Positions 7,663 to 14,289 of a stretch of 25,567 bases of DNA are shown piece after piece. Positions within the stretch are counted from its first letter, which is position 1. Each line of letters begins with the position of its first letter. The stretch spans positions 44,829 through 70,395 of the forward strand of contig DJJW01000009.1 in NCBI GenBank assembly GCA_002434335.1. Reading direction: 5' to 3'. This DNA is from Lachnoclostridium sp. UBA6558 (GTDB lineage: Bacteria > Bacillota > Clostridia > Lachnospirales > Lachnospiraceae). Under the pieces are notes generated by a model. It worked only from the letters and a program-made list of their open reading frames with translations. It was not told where the DNA came from and searched no databases. Both the position numbers and the translations under genes were made by a program.

Positions 7663-7705
7663 TTTTGCATAGTTTTTGCAAGATTCGACTTAATTTTGCA
7701 AGATT
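7663..7705 (+). promoter_or_regulatory. TTTTGCA repeats, candidate AraC-type activator site
   Basis: TTTTGCA occurs at 7663-7669, 7674-7680 and 7694-7700. The last two extend to a perfect 12-bp direct repeat, TTTTGCAAGATT, whose copies start 20 bp apart, about two helical turns. Tandem same-face half-sites about 21 bp apart are typical of AraC-family activators. They lie ~120-160 bp before the binding-protein start codon. Assignment to the adjacent regulator is inference. Confidence 0.5.
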
Positions 7706-7752
7706 AGTAGATGACTAAATAGAAAAGTAAATATACAATTAAATTCAAGATA

Positions 7753-7780
7753 AAAAACTTAATTTTGTTACTAAGTTTTT
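7753..7780. repeat. 9-bp inverted repeat before the binding-protein gene
   Basis: AAAAACTTA (7753-7761) and TAAGTTTTT (7772-7780) form a perfect inverted repeat around a 10-base spacer, 42 bp before the start codon. It overlaps a possible -35 region, so it could be an operator or a leader hairpin. Confidence 0.45.
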
Positions 7781-7822
7781 AGTCTAATGTTTACTTAAAA
7801 CAAATATTTAAGGAGGAATTTT

Positions 7823-9271
7823 ATGAAACTAAAAAAAGTTTTGGCAGTTGTTCTTGCATCCATGATGGTAGTTTCCATGGTTGGATGCTCCTCAAACAGC
7901 AACAACACAAACAAGACAAATGAGCCTGCAGCAACTGAAGGAGCATCCTCTTCTGAAGGCACAGGATCTGAAGGTACTGATTTATCATCATTAAAAGGAA
8001 CTACCATTAGTGTATATACACATGGCGGAAACAGAGTTTTAGGTGAAGAAAAGAAAGACAAAGATGGTAATACATATCGTGATGAGTCTACTGCTTACTT
8101 AAAACAATTAGCTGAGAAGTTTACAGCAGAAACCGGTATCAATGTTGATCTTAATGTTATCTCCAATGAAGATGAATTAAGACCTCTGTTCCAGGTACAG
8201 GATGAATCCGTTGACATCTTTACAGCTCCTAACTGGAGTCTTGAAGAGTGGGCACAGTATTCAGAACCTTACTTTACTTTAGAAGAAGGTAAAGAATTAT
8301 ATGGCGACTATGCGCTGGCAATGCCTAATGACGGTACAACCATTTACAGCGTAATGCCCGGAAGAGCCTACAACCAGGCTGTAGTATATAATGAAGAAGT
8401 TATCAAAGCAGCTGGATACGATGAAATTCCTGCAACTCTTGAAGAGTTCAACAAAATGTGTGAAGCTATCAAAACAAACGGTGTAACACCTATCTCTTTA
8501 CACAGAATTGAGAACTGGCCTCTTGCAACTGTACAGGATTTCGCATCTTATGTTGCTGGTGATGCTAACGTATTTGCTGAGACATTAAAGACTGAGAATC
8601 CTTTCAGTGAAACTGCTCCTTTTGGTAAAACAATCAAAATGTACACAGAGTGGAAAGCAAAAGGATACTTTGAGCCTGAAGTTTATACTGATTTCGGTGT
8701 AGCTATGGACAGCGTAGCTTATGGAAAAGCTGGTATGATGCTTTTCGGTTCATGGGTTGTTCCTCAGATTCAGGGACGTGTTCCTGAAGGAAAAGATCCT
8801 TCCATTATCAAATTTGCTCCCGCTCCTGATTTCGGTGCAGGAAGATATGTCCTTGCAGCTCCTGCTGACAACTGGGCAATCAGCAAATTCTCCAAGAACA
8901 AAGAAGCAGCCAGAGCTTTCATCGAGTACGTTTCTGAAGATGCACAGTTTATCGCAGACAGCGGATATATCGCTAACAAAAAAGGTGTAACTCCTGTTGT
9001 TCCCGAACTGTATTCCATCATTGATAAAATGGTTGAAAGCGGAGACTGCAAAGTCCTTCTCTCCCCTGCTACTGATGCAAACACTCTTGCAAATCAGGAT
9101 GTTTTAACAGAAGCTGGTTTATATGCAGACTACAAATATGTTGGTCTTTTATTCGATGCTCTTGATACAACAAAACCTGATGATTGGACAGCTTACAACA
9201 AGCAGGTAGATGTACAGAACAAAGCTTACAAAGAATACAAAGAAGAACTCGGACTTGAGTGGGTAGACTAA
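7823..9271 (+). CDS. Sugar ABC transporter solute-binding lipoprotein
   Basis: A 482-residue extracellular lipoprotein that captures sugar for an ABC importer. The signal peptide MKLKKVLAVVLASMMVVSMV ends in a lipobox-like MVGC, with lipidation expected at Cys22. A low-complexity Ser/Asn/Thr/Gly/Glu linker (23-55) leads to the binding domain. The body has the family-1 carbohydrate-binding-protein pattern: LAEKFTAETGINVDLNVI, IFTAPNWSLEEW, YNQAVVYNEEVIKAAGYDEIPATLEEF in two parts, and the conserved GKAGMMLFGSWV and APADNWAISKFSKNKEAARAFIEYV regions. ATG 7823 follows AAGGAGGAATTTT. Frequent use of a few codons suggests high expression. It is first in the transport operon and separated from the permeases by a strong hairpin. 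Substrate is not readable from sequence; the GH130 neighbour suggests a mannose-containing oligosaccharide. Confidence 0.92.
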   Translation: MKLKKVLAVVLASMMVVSMVGCSSNSNNTNKTNEPAATEGASSSEGTGSEGTDLSSLKGTTISVYTHGGNRVLGEEKKDKDGNTYRDESTAYLKQLAEKFTAETGINVDLNVISNEDELRPLFQVQDESVDIFTAPNWSLEEWAQYSEPYFTLEEGKELYGDYALAMPNDGTTIYSVMPGRAYNQAVVYNEEVIKAAGYDEIPATLEEFNKMCEAIKTNGVTPISLHRIENWPLATVQDFASYVAGDANVFAETLKTENPFSETAPFGKTIKMYTEWKAKGYFEPEVYTDFGVAMDSVAYGKAGMMLFGSWVVPQIQGRVPEGKDPSIIKFAPAPDFGAGRYVLAAPADNWAISKFSKNKEAARAFIEYVSEDAQFIADSGYIANKKGVTPVVPELYSIIDKMVESGDCKVLLSPATDANTLANQDVLTEAGLYADYKYVGLLFDALDTTKPDDWTAYNKQVDVQNKAYKEYKEELGLEWVD

Positions 9272-9287
9272 TCTAAAGCTACCGATT

Positions 9288-9349
9288 ACCGCGATGTAAG
9301 AGCCAGTCACAGGCCGTTGCCCTACGGCCTGTGAGGGCTCTTTAGCGGT
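9288..9349 (+). terminator. Long hairpin between binding-protein and permease genes (partial terminator or mRNA stabiliser)
   Basis: Perfect 11-bp stem TCACAGGCCGT (9307-9317) / ACGGCCTGTGA (9324-9334), loop TGCCCT. It is extended by AGAGCC/GGCTCT (9299-9304/9336-9341) and ACCGC/GCGGT (9288-9292/9345-9349). The tail has no T-run, so it is more likely a 3'-end stabiliser or leaky terminator that lowers permease expression relative to the binding protein. Confidence 0.75.
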
Positions 9350-9427
9350 TTCACAAAGACAACAATCACAAATGTAACATTAGCAGTCTGGACTTCCCCA
9401 TTCAGAACTGCAGTGAAAGAGGTTGAA

Positions 9428-10297
9428 ATGAAACAAACAAAAAACAGCAAAATCATTATTTTTGCATTTTTAGTGATACCGGTCATTCAGTTACTGGTAT
9501 TCTCCTACATTCCTATCTTAACCAATGTTTATCTGAGTTTTACCAGCTATAAAGGTGTTGGGACTCCCAGATGGATTGGACTTAAGAACTACGAAAGATT
9601 ACTGACTGATCCACAGTATATAATGGTTTTCAAGAATTGCCTCTGGTATATGATTGTTGCCATACCACAGCTGGTATTTGCATTTTTCCTTGCAATCTTT
9701 GTAAACGGCAAGTTCAGAGGTTTAAACCTATTTAAAGGAATCCTTATTATTCCTTATTTATTAAACGGTGTTATCGTTTCTACAATTTTTATCATATTCT
9801 TTAATAACTCCGGAACTCTTAACCTGATTCTTGAATCCATCGGTCTTGGTGCATTAAAACAGCAATGGCTGCAGAACCTGAATCTGGTTAATCCTTCCAT
9901 CGCCACTATCAGTATCTGGCGTTATTATGGTATGAACTTTATCATGTTCTTTGGTGCTCTTCAGACGATTTCTACAGATTTATTTGAAGCGGCTGCCGTA
10001 GACGGCTGTACAAAATGGCAGGAAATTCTCTACATATCCATTCCTTCCATTCGTAACGTACTCTTTATTAACATATTACTAAGTGTTTCCGGTTCCATTC
10101 AGGTATTTGAAATACCTTATATTATGATGAACGGCTCTAATGGAACAGTAACACCTGTTATTCAGATTCAGCAGAGTGCCTTTATGGAGAACCGTGTTGG
10201 TTTTGCTGCTGCATTATCCATAATGGTATTCGTAATCGTTGTTTTAGCTGTTGGTTTACAGAGTATCTTTAACAAGAAAGGAGAAAGTGCAAGATGA
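9428..10297 (+). CDS. Sugar ABC transporter permease, MalF/UgpA-type
   Basis: A 289-residue integral membrane permease with about six transmembrane helices (clear ones at ~8-33, 70-95, 103-127, 158-182, 213-233 and 255-280). The ATPase-docking EAA loop is at 187-206 (EAAAVDGCTKWQEILYISIP), the signature of binding-protein-dependent importers. ATG 9428 is preferred over GTG 9413 because AGAGG lies 5 bases before the ATG. Its last four bases overlap the start of the second permease (ATGA), so the two are translationally coupled and should form a heterodimer. No ATP-binding subunit is encoded here; this is usual for Firmicutes CUT1 sugar importers, which share an MsmX-type ATPase. Confidence 0.93.
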   Translation: MKQTKNSKIIIFAFLVIPVIQLLVFSYIPILTNVYLSFTSYKGVGTPRWIGLKNYERLLTDPQYIMVFKNCLWYMIVAIPQLVFAFFLAIFVNGKFRGLNLFKGILIIPYLLNGVIVSTIFIIFFNNSGTLNLILESIGLGALKQQWLQNLNLVNPSIATISIWRYYGMNFIMFFGALQTISTDLFEAAAVDGCTKWQEILYISIPSIRNVLFINILLSVSGSIQVFEIPYIMMNGSNGTVTPVIQIQQSAFMENRVGFAAALSIMVFVIVVLAVGLQSIFNKKGESAR

Positions 10298-11121
10298 TAA
10301 AGGAAAGTAAAGTATACAAGATACTGCGCTATGTATTCCTCTTTACAGCATGTATTTTTGTAATAATCCCTATAATTCCTCTAATATTCATGGCCTTTAA
10401 AACCGGTGCAGAATACTCTGCTACAGGTGTACTGACTCCTCCTAAGAACTGGCTCAACGGATATAATTTCAATTATGCCATTCGTGTAGGAAACCTTGGC
10501 AAGGCTTTGTTAAATACTGCTATTATTCTTGGTATATCCCTGTCTCTGCAGATAATGTTTACTACCATGGTATCTTATGTGCTTCATCGTTTTAAGTTCA
10601 GAGGCAGAAAGATCATCATGACCTTATTTACATTAACTATGTTTATACCGGTTGTTACCACCCAGACCGTTGTATTCCAGATTATATACCGTATGCACCT
10701 GGTTAATAAAATGGCCAGCGTAATACTTCTATACTCCGGTGTAGGTATTATCGGTATCTATATCATGTTTAACCTGCTGGATTCTATCTCCAAGGAGCTT
10801 GACGAATCCGCTTTGTTAGACGGTGCCGGCTACTTTACGATTTACAGAAAGATTATTCTTCCTCTTTTAAAGCCTGCCTGCACAACTTTACTCATATTAA
10901 ACGGAATTGGTTATTATAATGATTTCTATATTCCTAACCTTTACTTAAGAAAAGACGTACAGACCTTTACTGTGGCCCTTTATAAATTCTTCGGCAGTAT
11001 GTCAACTCCTTTTGAGATTGTAGCAGCGGCAATTCTATTGGGAATCATACCGATTGGTCTTGTATATATCTTCCTGCAGAAATATATTTTCTACGGATTA
11101 GCAGGTGCCATTAAATCATGA
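10294..11121 (+). CDS. Sugar ABC transporter permease, MalG/UgpE-type
   Basis: A 275-residue partner permease. The first helix lies at ~12-34, with further helices around 70-96, 106-130, 140-160, 190-205 and 240-268. The EAA motif is ELDESALLDGAGYFTIYRKI (168-187) followed by ILP, a standard MalG-type loop. It overlaps the preceding permease by 4 bp and the following DUF624-like gene by 4 bp, so three genes form a tightly coupled unit. The ATG at 10294 follows AAAGGAGAAAGTGC. Known of the family: it forms the channel with the MalF-type subunit and docks the shared ATPase. Substrate specificity comes from the binding protein and cannot be deduced here. Confidence 0.93.
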   Translation: MIKESKVYKILRYVFLFTACIFVIIPIIPLIFMAFKTGAEYSATGVLTPPKNWLNGYNFNYAIRVGNLGKALLNTAIILGISLSLQIMFTTMVSYVLHRFKFRGRKIIMTLFTLTMFIPVVTTQTVVFQIIYRMHLVNKMASVILLYSGVGIIGIYIMFNLLDSISKELDESALLDGAGYFTIYRKIILPLLKPACTTLLILNGIGYYNDFYIPNLYLRKDVQTFTVALYKFFGSMSTPFEIVAAAILLGIIPIGLVYIFLQKYIFYGLAGAIKS

Positions 11122-11768
11122 CAAGAGAATCCTTGTTCTACAAGATCTTGTCCGCTGTCCATATCGTGTTTTTTACCAGTATCTTATTCTTCCTGACAGT
11201 CCTTTTATCCTTAGGCTTTTTACTTCTGCCTGCACTTGGAGCAATCTTTCTGATTGGGAAGGACGTAATATACAAAGAGATAAACATCACTGACAGCATT
11301 GTTAAAACCTATTTTGTGAATTTAAAACATTCCCTCCATTTAATGAAATATATTCCCGTTCATTTAATCATGCTTCTCAATCTCGCAGGTATCTACCTGT
11401 GGGCGGGAGCTGATAAAATGATTTATTCTGTGTTATGCCTTGCTATGGCCTCCATATTACTGGTCTTTATGCTTTATATAGCCGGCTATCGCACTTTTAT
11501 TGGAAAAAATATCGATCTCATAGAAATAACCTGTATCATATTTATCAAACTCCCTTACTTTATACTGCTCTTTGTAGGGGTTGTTTGCCTGTTATATTTT
11601 TTCTCTGATATTATAATGTTTATACTAATACCGACCAGTACATTTTTTATCTTTGTTTTGGAAGCGGTCATCTTTATTCAGATATTACTCTACCGCAAGA
11701 CTCTGGGTACATTAAGCGAAGAGGATGAATTTTATTATCTTACGGAAAGTCCTTTTCGCAGAAAATAA
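11118..11768 (+). CDS. YesL/DUF624-like membrane protein
   Basis: A 216-residue polytopic membrane protein with about four to five hydrophobic segments (~15-42, 76-95, 100-123, 140-165, 170-195). The N-terminal pattern (FYKILSAVHIVFFTSILFFL, then LLLPALGAIFLIGKDVIYKE) resembles the YesL/DUF624 family, small membrane proteins often encoded within sugar-importer operons and of unknown biochemical role. The start overlaps the MalG-type permease stop (ATGA), and an AGGTG sequence inside that gene could serve as the ribosome binding site. The tight coupling suggests a function linked to the transporter, for example assembly or sensing; that is inference. Family assignment is moderately secure. Confidence 0.75.
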   Translation: MTRESLFYKILSAVHIVFFTSILFFLTVLLSLGFLLLPALGAIFLIGKDVIYKEINITDSIVKTYFVNLKHSLHLMKYIPVHLIMLLNLAGIYLWAGADKMIYSVLCLAMASILLVFMLYIAGYRTFIGKNIDLIEITCIIFIKLPYFILLFVGVVCLLYFFSDIIMFILIPTSTFFIFVLEAVIFIQILLYRKTLGTLSEEDEFYYLTESPFRRK

Positions 11769-11898
11769 ATTGCTGCTCTCCGGTAACAGCACGAAAATAA
11801 AACCTGTTAAGGAATAGCTTCAATAAGTTTAAGAACCTTAATCTTGGGTAGAACTAACTATAGAATCTTTGGGTTTTACGAGAAAATATTAGAAAGGG

Positions 11899-11915
11899 GC
11901 TTCCATTACGGAAGC
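11899..11915 (+). promoter_or_regulatory. Small hairpin in the leader of the GH130 gene
   Basis: GCTTCC/GGAAGC stem with loop ATTAC, ending 10 bases before the ATG. It contains GGAAG, the best available ribosome binding sequence at normal distance, and abuts a stronger AGAAAGGGG (11891-11899), which lies too far (26 bases) from the ATG. It may control translation initiation. Confidence 0.4.
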
Positions 11916-11925
11916 ATTTGAGATT

Positions 11926-12948
11926 ATGAGTAAAATTAAAATGATAAGTCCCGCAGTTAAGAACATTCCCTGGCAGGAAAGACCTGAGAACCTCAGCGGC
12001 GCACCTGTATGGAGATATAATGAGAACCCTATTATCGGAAGAAACCCTGTAGAAGGCGTTGCAAGAATCTTCAACAGTGCTGTTATGCCTTATGGTGATG
12101 AGTTCATCGGAGTGTTCCGTGGTGAGCAGACAGACGGGATTCCTTACATCTACATGGGAAGAAGTAAAGACGCTATCCACTGGGATATCGAGCCGAATAA
12201 GATTCCTTTTGAAGATGAGAACGGTGAGCCTTTTATGCCTTTATATGCATATGATCCCCGTCTTGTTAAGGTTGAAGATACTTATTATATCATCTGGTGC
12301 CAGGATTTTTACGGTGCGGCAATCGGTATGGCTAAAACTACTGATTTCAAGAAATTCGTAAGACTTGAGAATCCTTTCATTCCTTACAACCGTAATGCAG
12401 TATTATTCCCTCGTAAAATTAATGGTAACTTTGTAATGCTCAGCCGTCCAAGCGACAGCGGACACACACCTTTCGGTGATATCTTTATAAGTGAAAGTCC
12501 TGATATGGTATACTGGGGCAAACACAGACATGTAATGGAAAAAGGTAAGAGCTGGTGGGAAAGCGTTAAGATCGGTGGAGGTGCCACCCCCATTGAGACC
12601 TCTGAAGGCTGGTTAATGTTCTATCACGGTGTAAGCAGTACCTGCAATGGTTTTGTATACAGCATCGGTGGTGCAATCCTTGATATCGACAATCCTTCCA
12701 TCGTTAAATATCGTTGCAGCAAATTCATCTTAACTCCTGAAGAGTGGTATGAGGAGAGAGGTTTCGTTCCTAACGTATGCTTCCCTTGTGCAACAATCCA
12801 TGATCCTGAATCAGGAAAGATTGCTATTTACTACGGAGCTGCTGACAGCTATGTAGCACTTGCTTTTACAGAAGTTGATGATATTGTTGCTTATATCAAA
12901 GAGAACAGCAAATTAACTGAGACAGATACCGAGATTGGAAGAAGATAA
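11926..12948 (+). CDS. GH130 mannoside phosphorylase
   Basis: A 340-residue cytosolic enzyme of glycoside hydrolase family 130, which uses phosphate to split beta-mannosides, releasing mannose 1-phosphate. The five-bladed propeller shows the family's proton-donor motif YAYDPRLV with Asp110. The residues that bind phosphate in characterised GH130 phosphorylases all appear in the expected order: Arg156-Asn157 (NRNAVLFP), Arg174 (MLSRP), Lys215 (ESVKIGGGATP) and His234 (MFYHG). GH130 hydrolases lack this basic set, so phosphorolysis is favoured. Length and the N-terminus MSKIKM...NIPWQERP fit the manno-oligosaccharide phosphorylase subgroup (GH130_2 type), but mannobiose or mannosyl-glucose cannot be excluded. 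It lies downstream of the importer genes after 157 bp and ends at a strong terminator. Confidence 0.92.
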   Translation: MSKIKMISPAVKNIPWQERPENLSGAPVWRYNENPIIGRNPVEGVARIFNSAVMPYGDEFIGVFRGEQTDGIPYIYMGRSKDAIHWDIEPNKIPFEDENGEPFMPLYAYDPRLVKVEDTYYIIWCQDFYGAAIGMAKTTDFKKFVRLENPFIPYNRNAVLFPRKINGNFVMLSRPSDSGHTPFGDIFISESPDMVYWGKHRHVMEKGKSWWESVKIGGGATPIETSEGWLMFYHGVSSTCNGFVYSIGGAILDIDNPSIVKYRCSKFILTPEEWYEERGFVPNVCFPCATIHDPESGKIAIYYGAADSYVALAFTEVDDIVAYIKENSKLTETDTEIGRR

Positions 12949-12966
12949 TTTAAGTTACTATAAGCT

Positions 12967-13005
12967 ATCAAAACAGCCTGAGGATGAACCTCAGGCTGTT
13001 TTGAT
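12967..13005. terminator. Bidirectional Rho-independent terminator
   Basis: Perfect 17-bp stem ATCAAAACAGCCTGAGG / CCTCAGGCTGTTTTGAT with loop ATGAA, 18 bp after the GH130 stop. It also lies at the 3' end of the convergent alarmone synthetase gene, so it can serve both. Confidence 0.9.
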
Positions 13006-13014
13006 TATCCGGTA

Positions 13015-13956
13015 TTACATTTTATCCATTTCTTCGCTTATAACATTGTGCTTGAAGAATCGAAAAAACTTGCTCTTCTCTTTGACCTCGTCTTTTCTGG
13101 TATCCTGGGAAGCATCCGTTGCGGTTACTGCAGCGTTATCTATTTCCACTTCCTCAAATAATTCCTCATACATTTCATGTTTTTCTTCATATTCTGCACT
13201 ATCCTTTAAGGTGCCCTGATTATCCTCCTGAATGATATCATCCTCGTCTATGACTGTTCCGTAGGATTCTCTGATCATATTCTGAAAGGATTCAGATACA
13301 ACTTCCCTGTAGTGATCCATTTCGTTGTCCGGATTGTACATCCTGATTTCTTCATTCAGGGACAGCATCTTGTGATCCAAAAAGGATACGATTTCTGCAC
13401 ATTCCTTTAATTCTTTGCTAATCCTCTCAGGTGCATTTCCTTCGAACTTATAATATATCTTATGTTCCAGGCTGGCCCAGAAATCCATGGCAATGGTACG
13501 AATCTGTATCTCTGCTTTTACATTGACCATGGTCTCAGAGAGATAGATAGGTACTGATATTATCATATGGTAACTTGTATATCCGTTAGGCTTGGGACAC
13601 ATCATATAATCCTTTACCTTCAGGACATTAACATCACTTTGTGCTGCAATAAGATCTGCAATACGGTAGATGTCAGAAGTAAAAGAACAAATAATACGTA
13701 TTCCTGCCACGTCATTTATATATTTAACAATATTCTCTACCGTTAATTCCCGGTTATTATGCCTTAGCTTTTTCGCTATACTTTGTGGAGATTTCATTCT
13801 GGATGTTATGTGCTCTATGGGATTGTATTGATGATTCAGTTTAAATTCATTATTCAGTATTTCAAGCTTTGTATTGATTTCTTTCAAAGCAGAGTCATAC
13901 ATGAGCATTACTTTTTTCCACTCGTCTTCTTCACTATAAAAAATAGGTAAATCCAT
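13015..13956 (-). CDS. Small alarmone synthetase (RelQ/YjbM-like) with acidic C-terminal extension
   Basis: A 313-residue RelA/SpoT-type synthetase that should make (p)ppGpp from ATP and GDP/GTP. The synthetase domain spans ~10-205. Visible motifs are HITSRMKSPQSIAKKL (49-64, ATP binding), DVAGIRIIC (82-90), KPNGYTSYH (122-130, the G-loop Tyr) and AEIQIRTIAMDFWASLEHK (148-166) with the catalytic Glu149. No HD hydrolase or TGS/ACT domain is present, so it is a stand-alone small synthetase; the RTIAMDFWA.EH pattern is RelQ-like. Known RelQ proteins are about 210 residues; this one adds ~100, very acidic (many Glu/Asp around 215-290) and ending in a basic patch KEKSKFFRFFKH. ATG 13956 follows AAGGAGGACGG; an upstream TTG at 13986 is not needed. 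A TATAAT on the minus strand (14068-14073) is a possible -10. Confidence 0.9.
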   Translation of the reverse strand: MDLPIFYSEEDEWKKVMLMYDSALKEINTKLEILNNEFKLNHQYNPIEHITSRMKSPQSIAKKLRHNNRELTVENIVKYINDVAGIRIICSFTSDIYRIADLIAAQSDVNVLKVKDYMMCPKPNGYTSYHMIISVPIYLSETMVNVKAEIQIRTIAMDFWASLEHKIYYKFEGNAPERISKELKECAEIVSFLDHKMLSLNEEIRMYNPDNEMDHYREVVSESFQNMIRESYGTVIDEDDIIQEDNQGTLKDSAEYEEKHEMYEELFEEVEIDNAAVTATDASQDTRKDEVKEKSKFFRFFKHNVISEEMDKM

Positions 13957-14229
13957 TTCCGTCCTCCTTAAACAAGGAAAAGTCAATCCCGCGTTGTTAT
14001 CCCATGTTTAGAATATTTTCCGATTAGTTGTATACTTACTGCAACTCCGCTTCACCAATCATTTTACATTATAGCATAGAATTATGAACAATTTTTGAAT
14101 ATAGTGAAAATTAATAAAAACTTTATCATTTTTATATGTTTTTCTAACAATCTGAATGATTTTTATAGGAAATATGCATTATAACGGGATAATAAGAATT
14201 CCTAGCCAATGGTTTTAAACAAAAGTAAA
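13957..14229. other. Intergenic region upstream of the alarmone synthetase
   Basis: AT-rich, no gene supported. It holds a minus-strand TATAAT (14068-14073) without a convincing -35, likely part of the synthetase promoter. I see nothing else in it. Confidence 0.4.
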
Positions 14230-14268
14230 GCTTCATGGCTTATAAAAACCGATTAAAAGTCATGAAGC
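14230..14268 (-). terminator. Terminator of the Rrf2-YhgE operon
   Basis: On the minus strand GCTTCATG (14268-14261) pairs with CATGAAGC (14237-14230), extended inward by CTT/AAG across one mismatch, followed by a T-rich tail. It lies 22 bases after the YhgE/Pip stop. Confidence 0.7.
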
Positions 14269-14289
14269 CTTCTATCCTTACACACTTAA

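Larger units (their letters stand above)
7350..7822. other. Divergent regulatory region between AraC regulator and sugar-transport genes
   Basis: 473 bp of very AT-rich DNA with no supported gene. It contains the minus-strand promoter of the AraC gene (7458-7486), TTTTGCA repeats (7663-7705) and a long inverted repeat (7753-7780). It also holds further TGCA-containing elements at 7423-7432 and 7573-7580. A possible plus-strand promoter is TTGTCC (7445-7450) / TATAAA (7467-7472). A second candidate close to the gene, ATTTTG (7762-7767) / TAATGT (7785-7790), has a poor -35 as expected for an activator-dependent promoter. I cannot decide between them. Confidence 0.6.

Noticed and set aside
8770..9084. 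104-aa minus-strand ORF inside the binding-protein gene
   Set aside because: Antisense of a highly expressed, clearly coding frame; no promoter or ribosome binding site.
7800..9271. Catabolite-repression (cre) site near the binding-protein promoter
   Set aside because: No sequence close to the cre consensus was found in 7350-7822 by eye.
11773..11794. Terminator after the YesL/DUF624-like gene
   Set aside because: Only a 5-bp TGCTG/CAGCA inverted repeat without T-run; too weak, so the GH130 gene may be in the same transcript.
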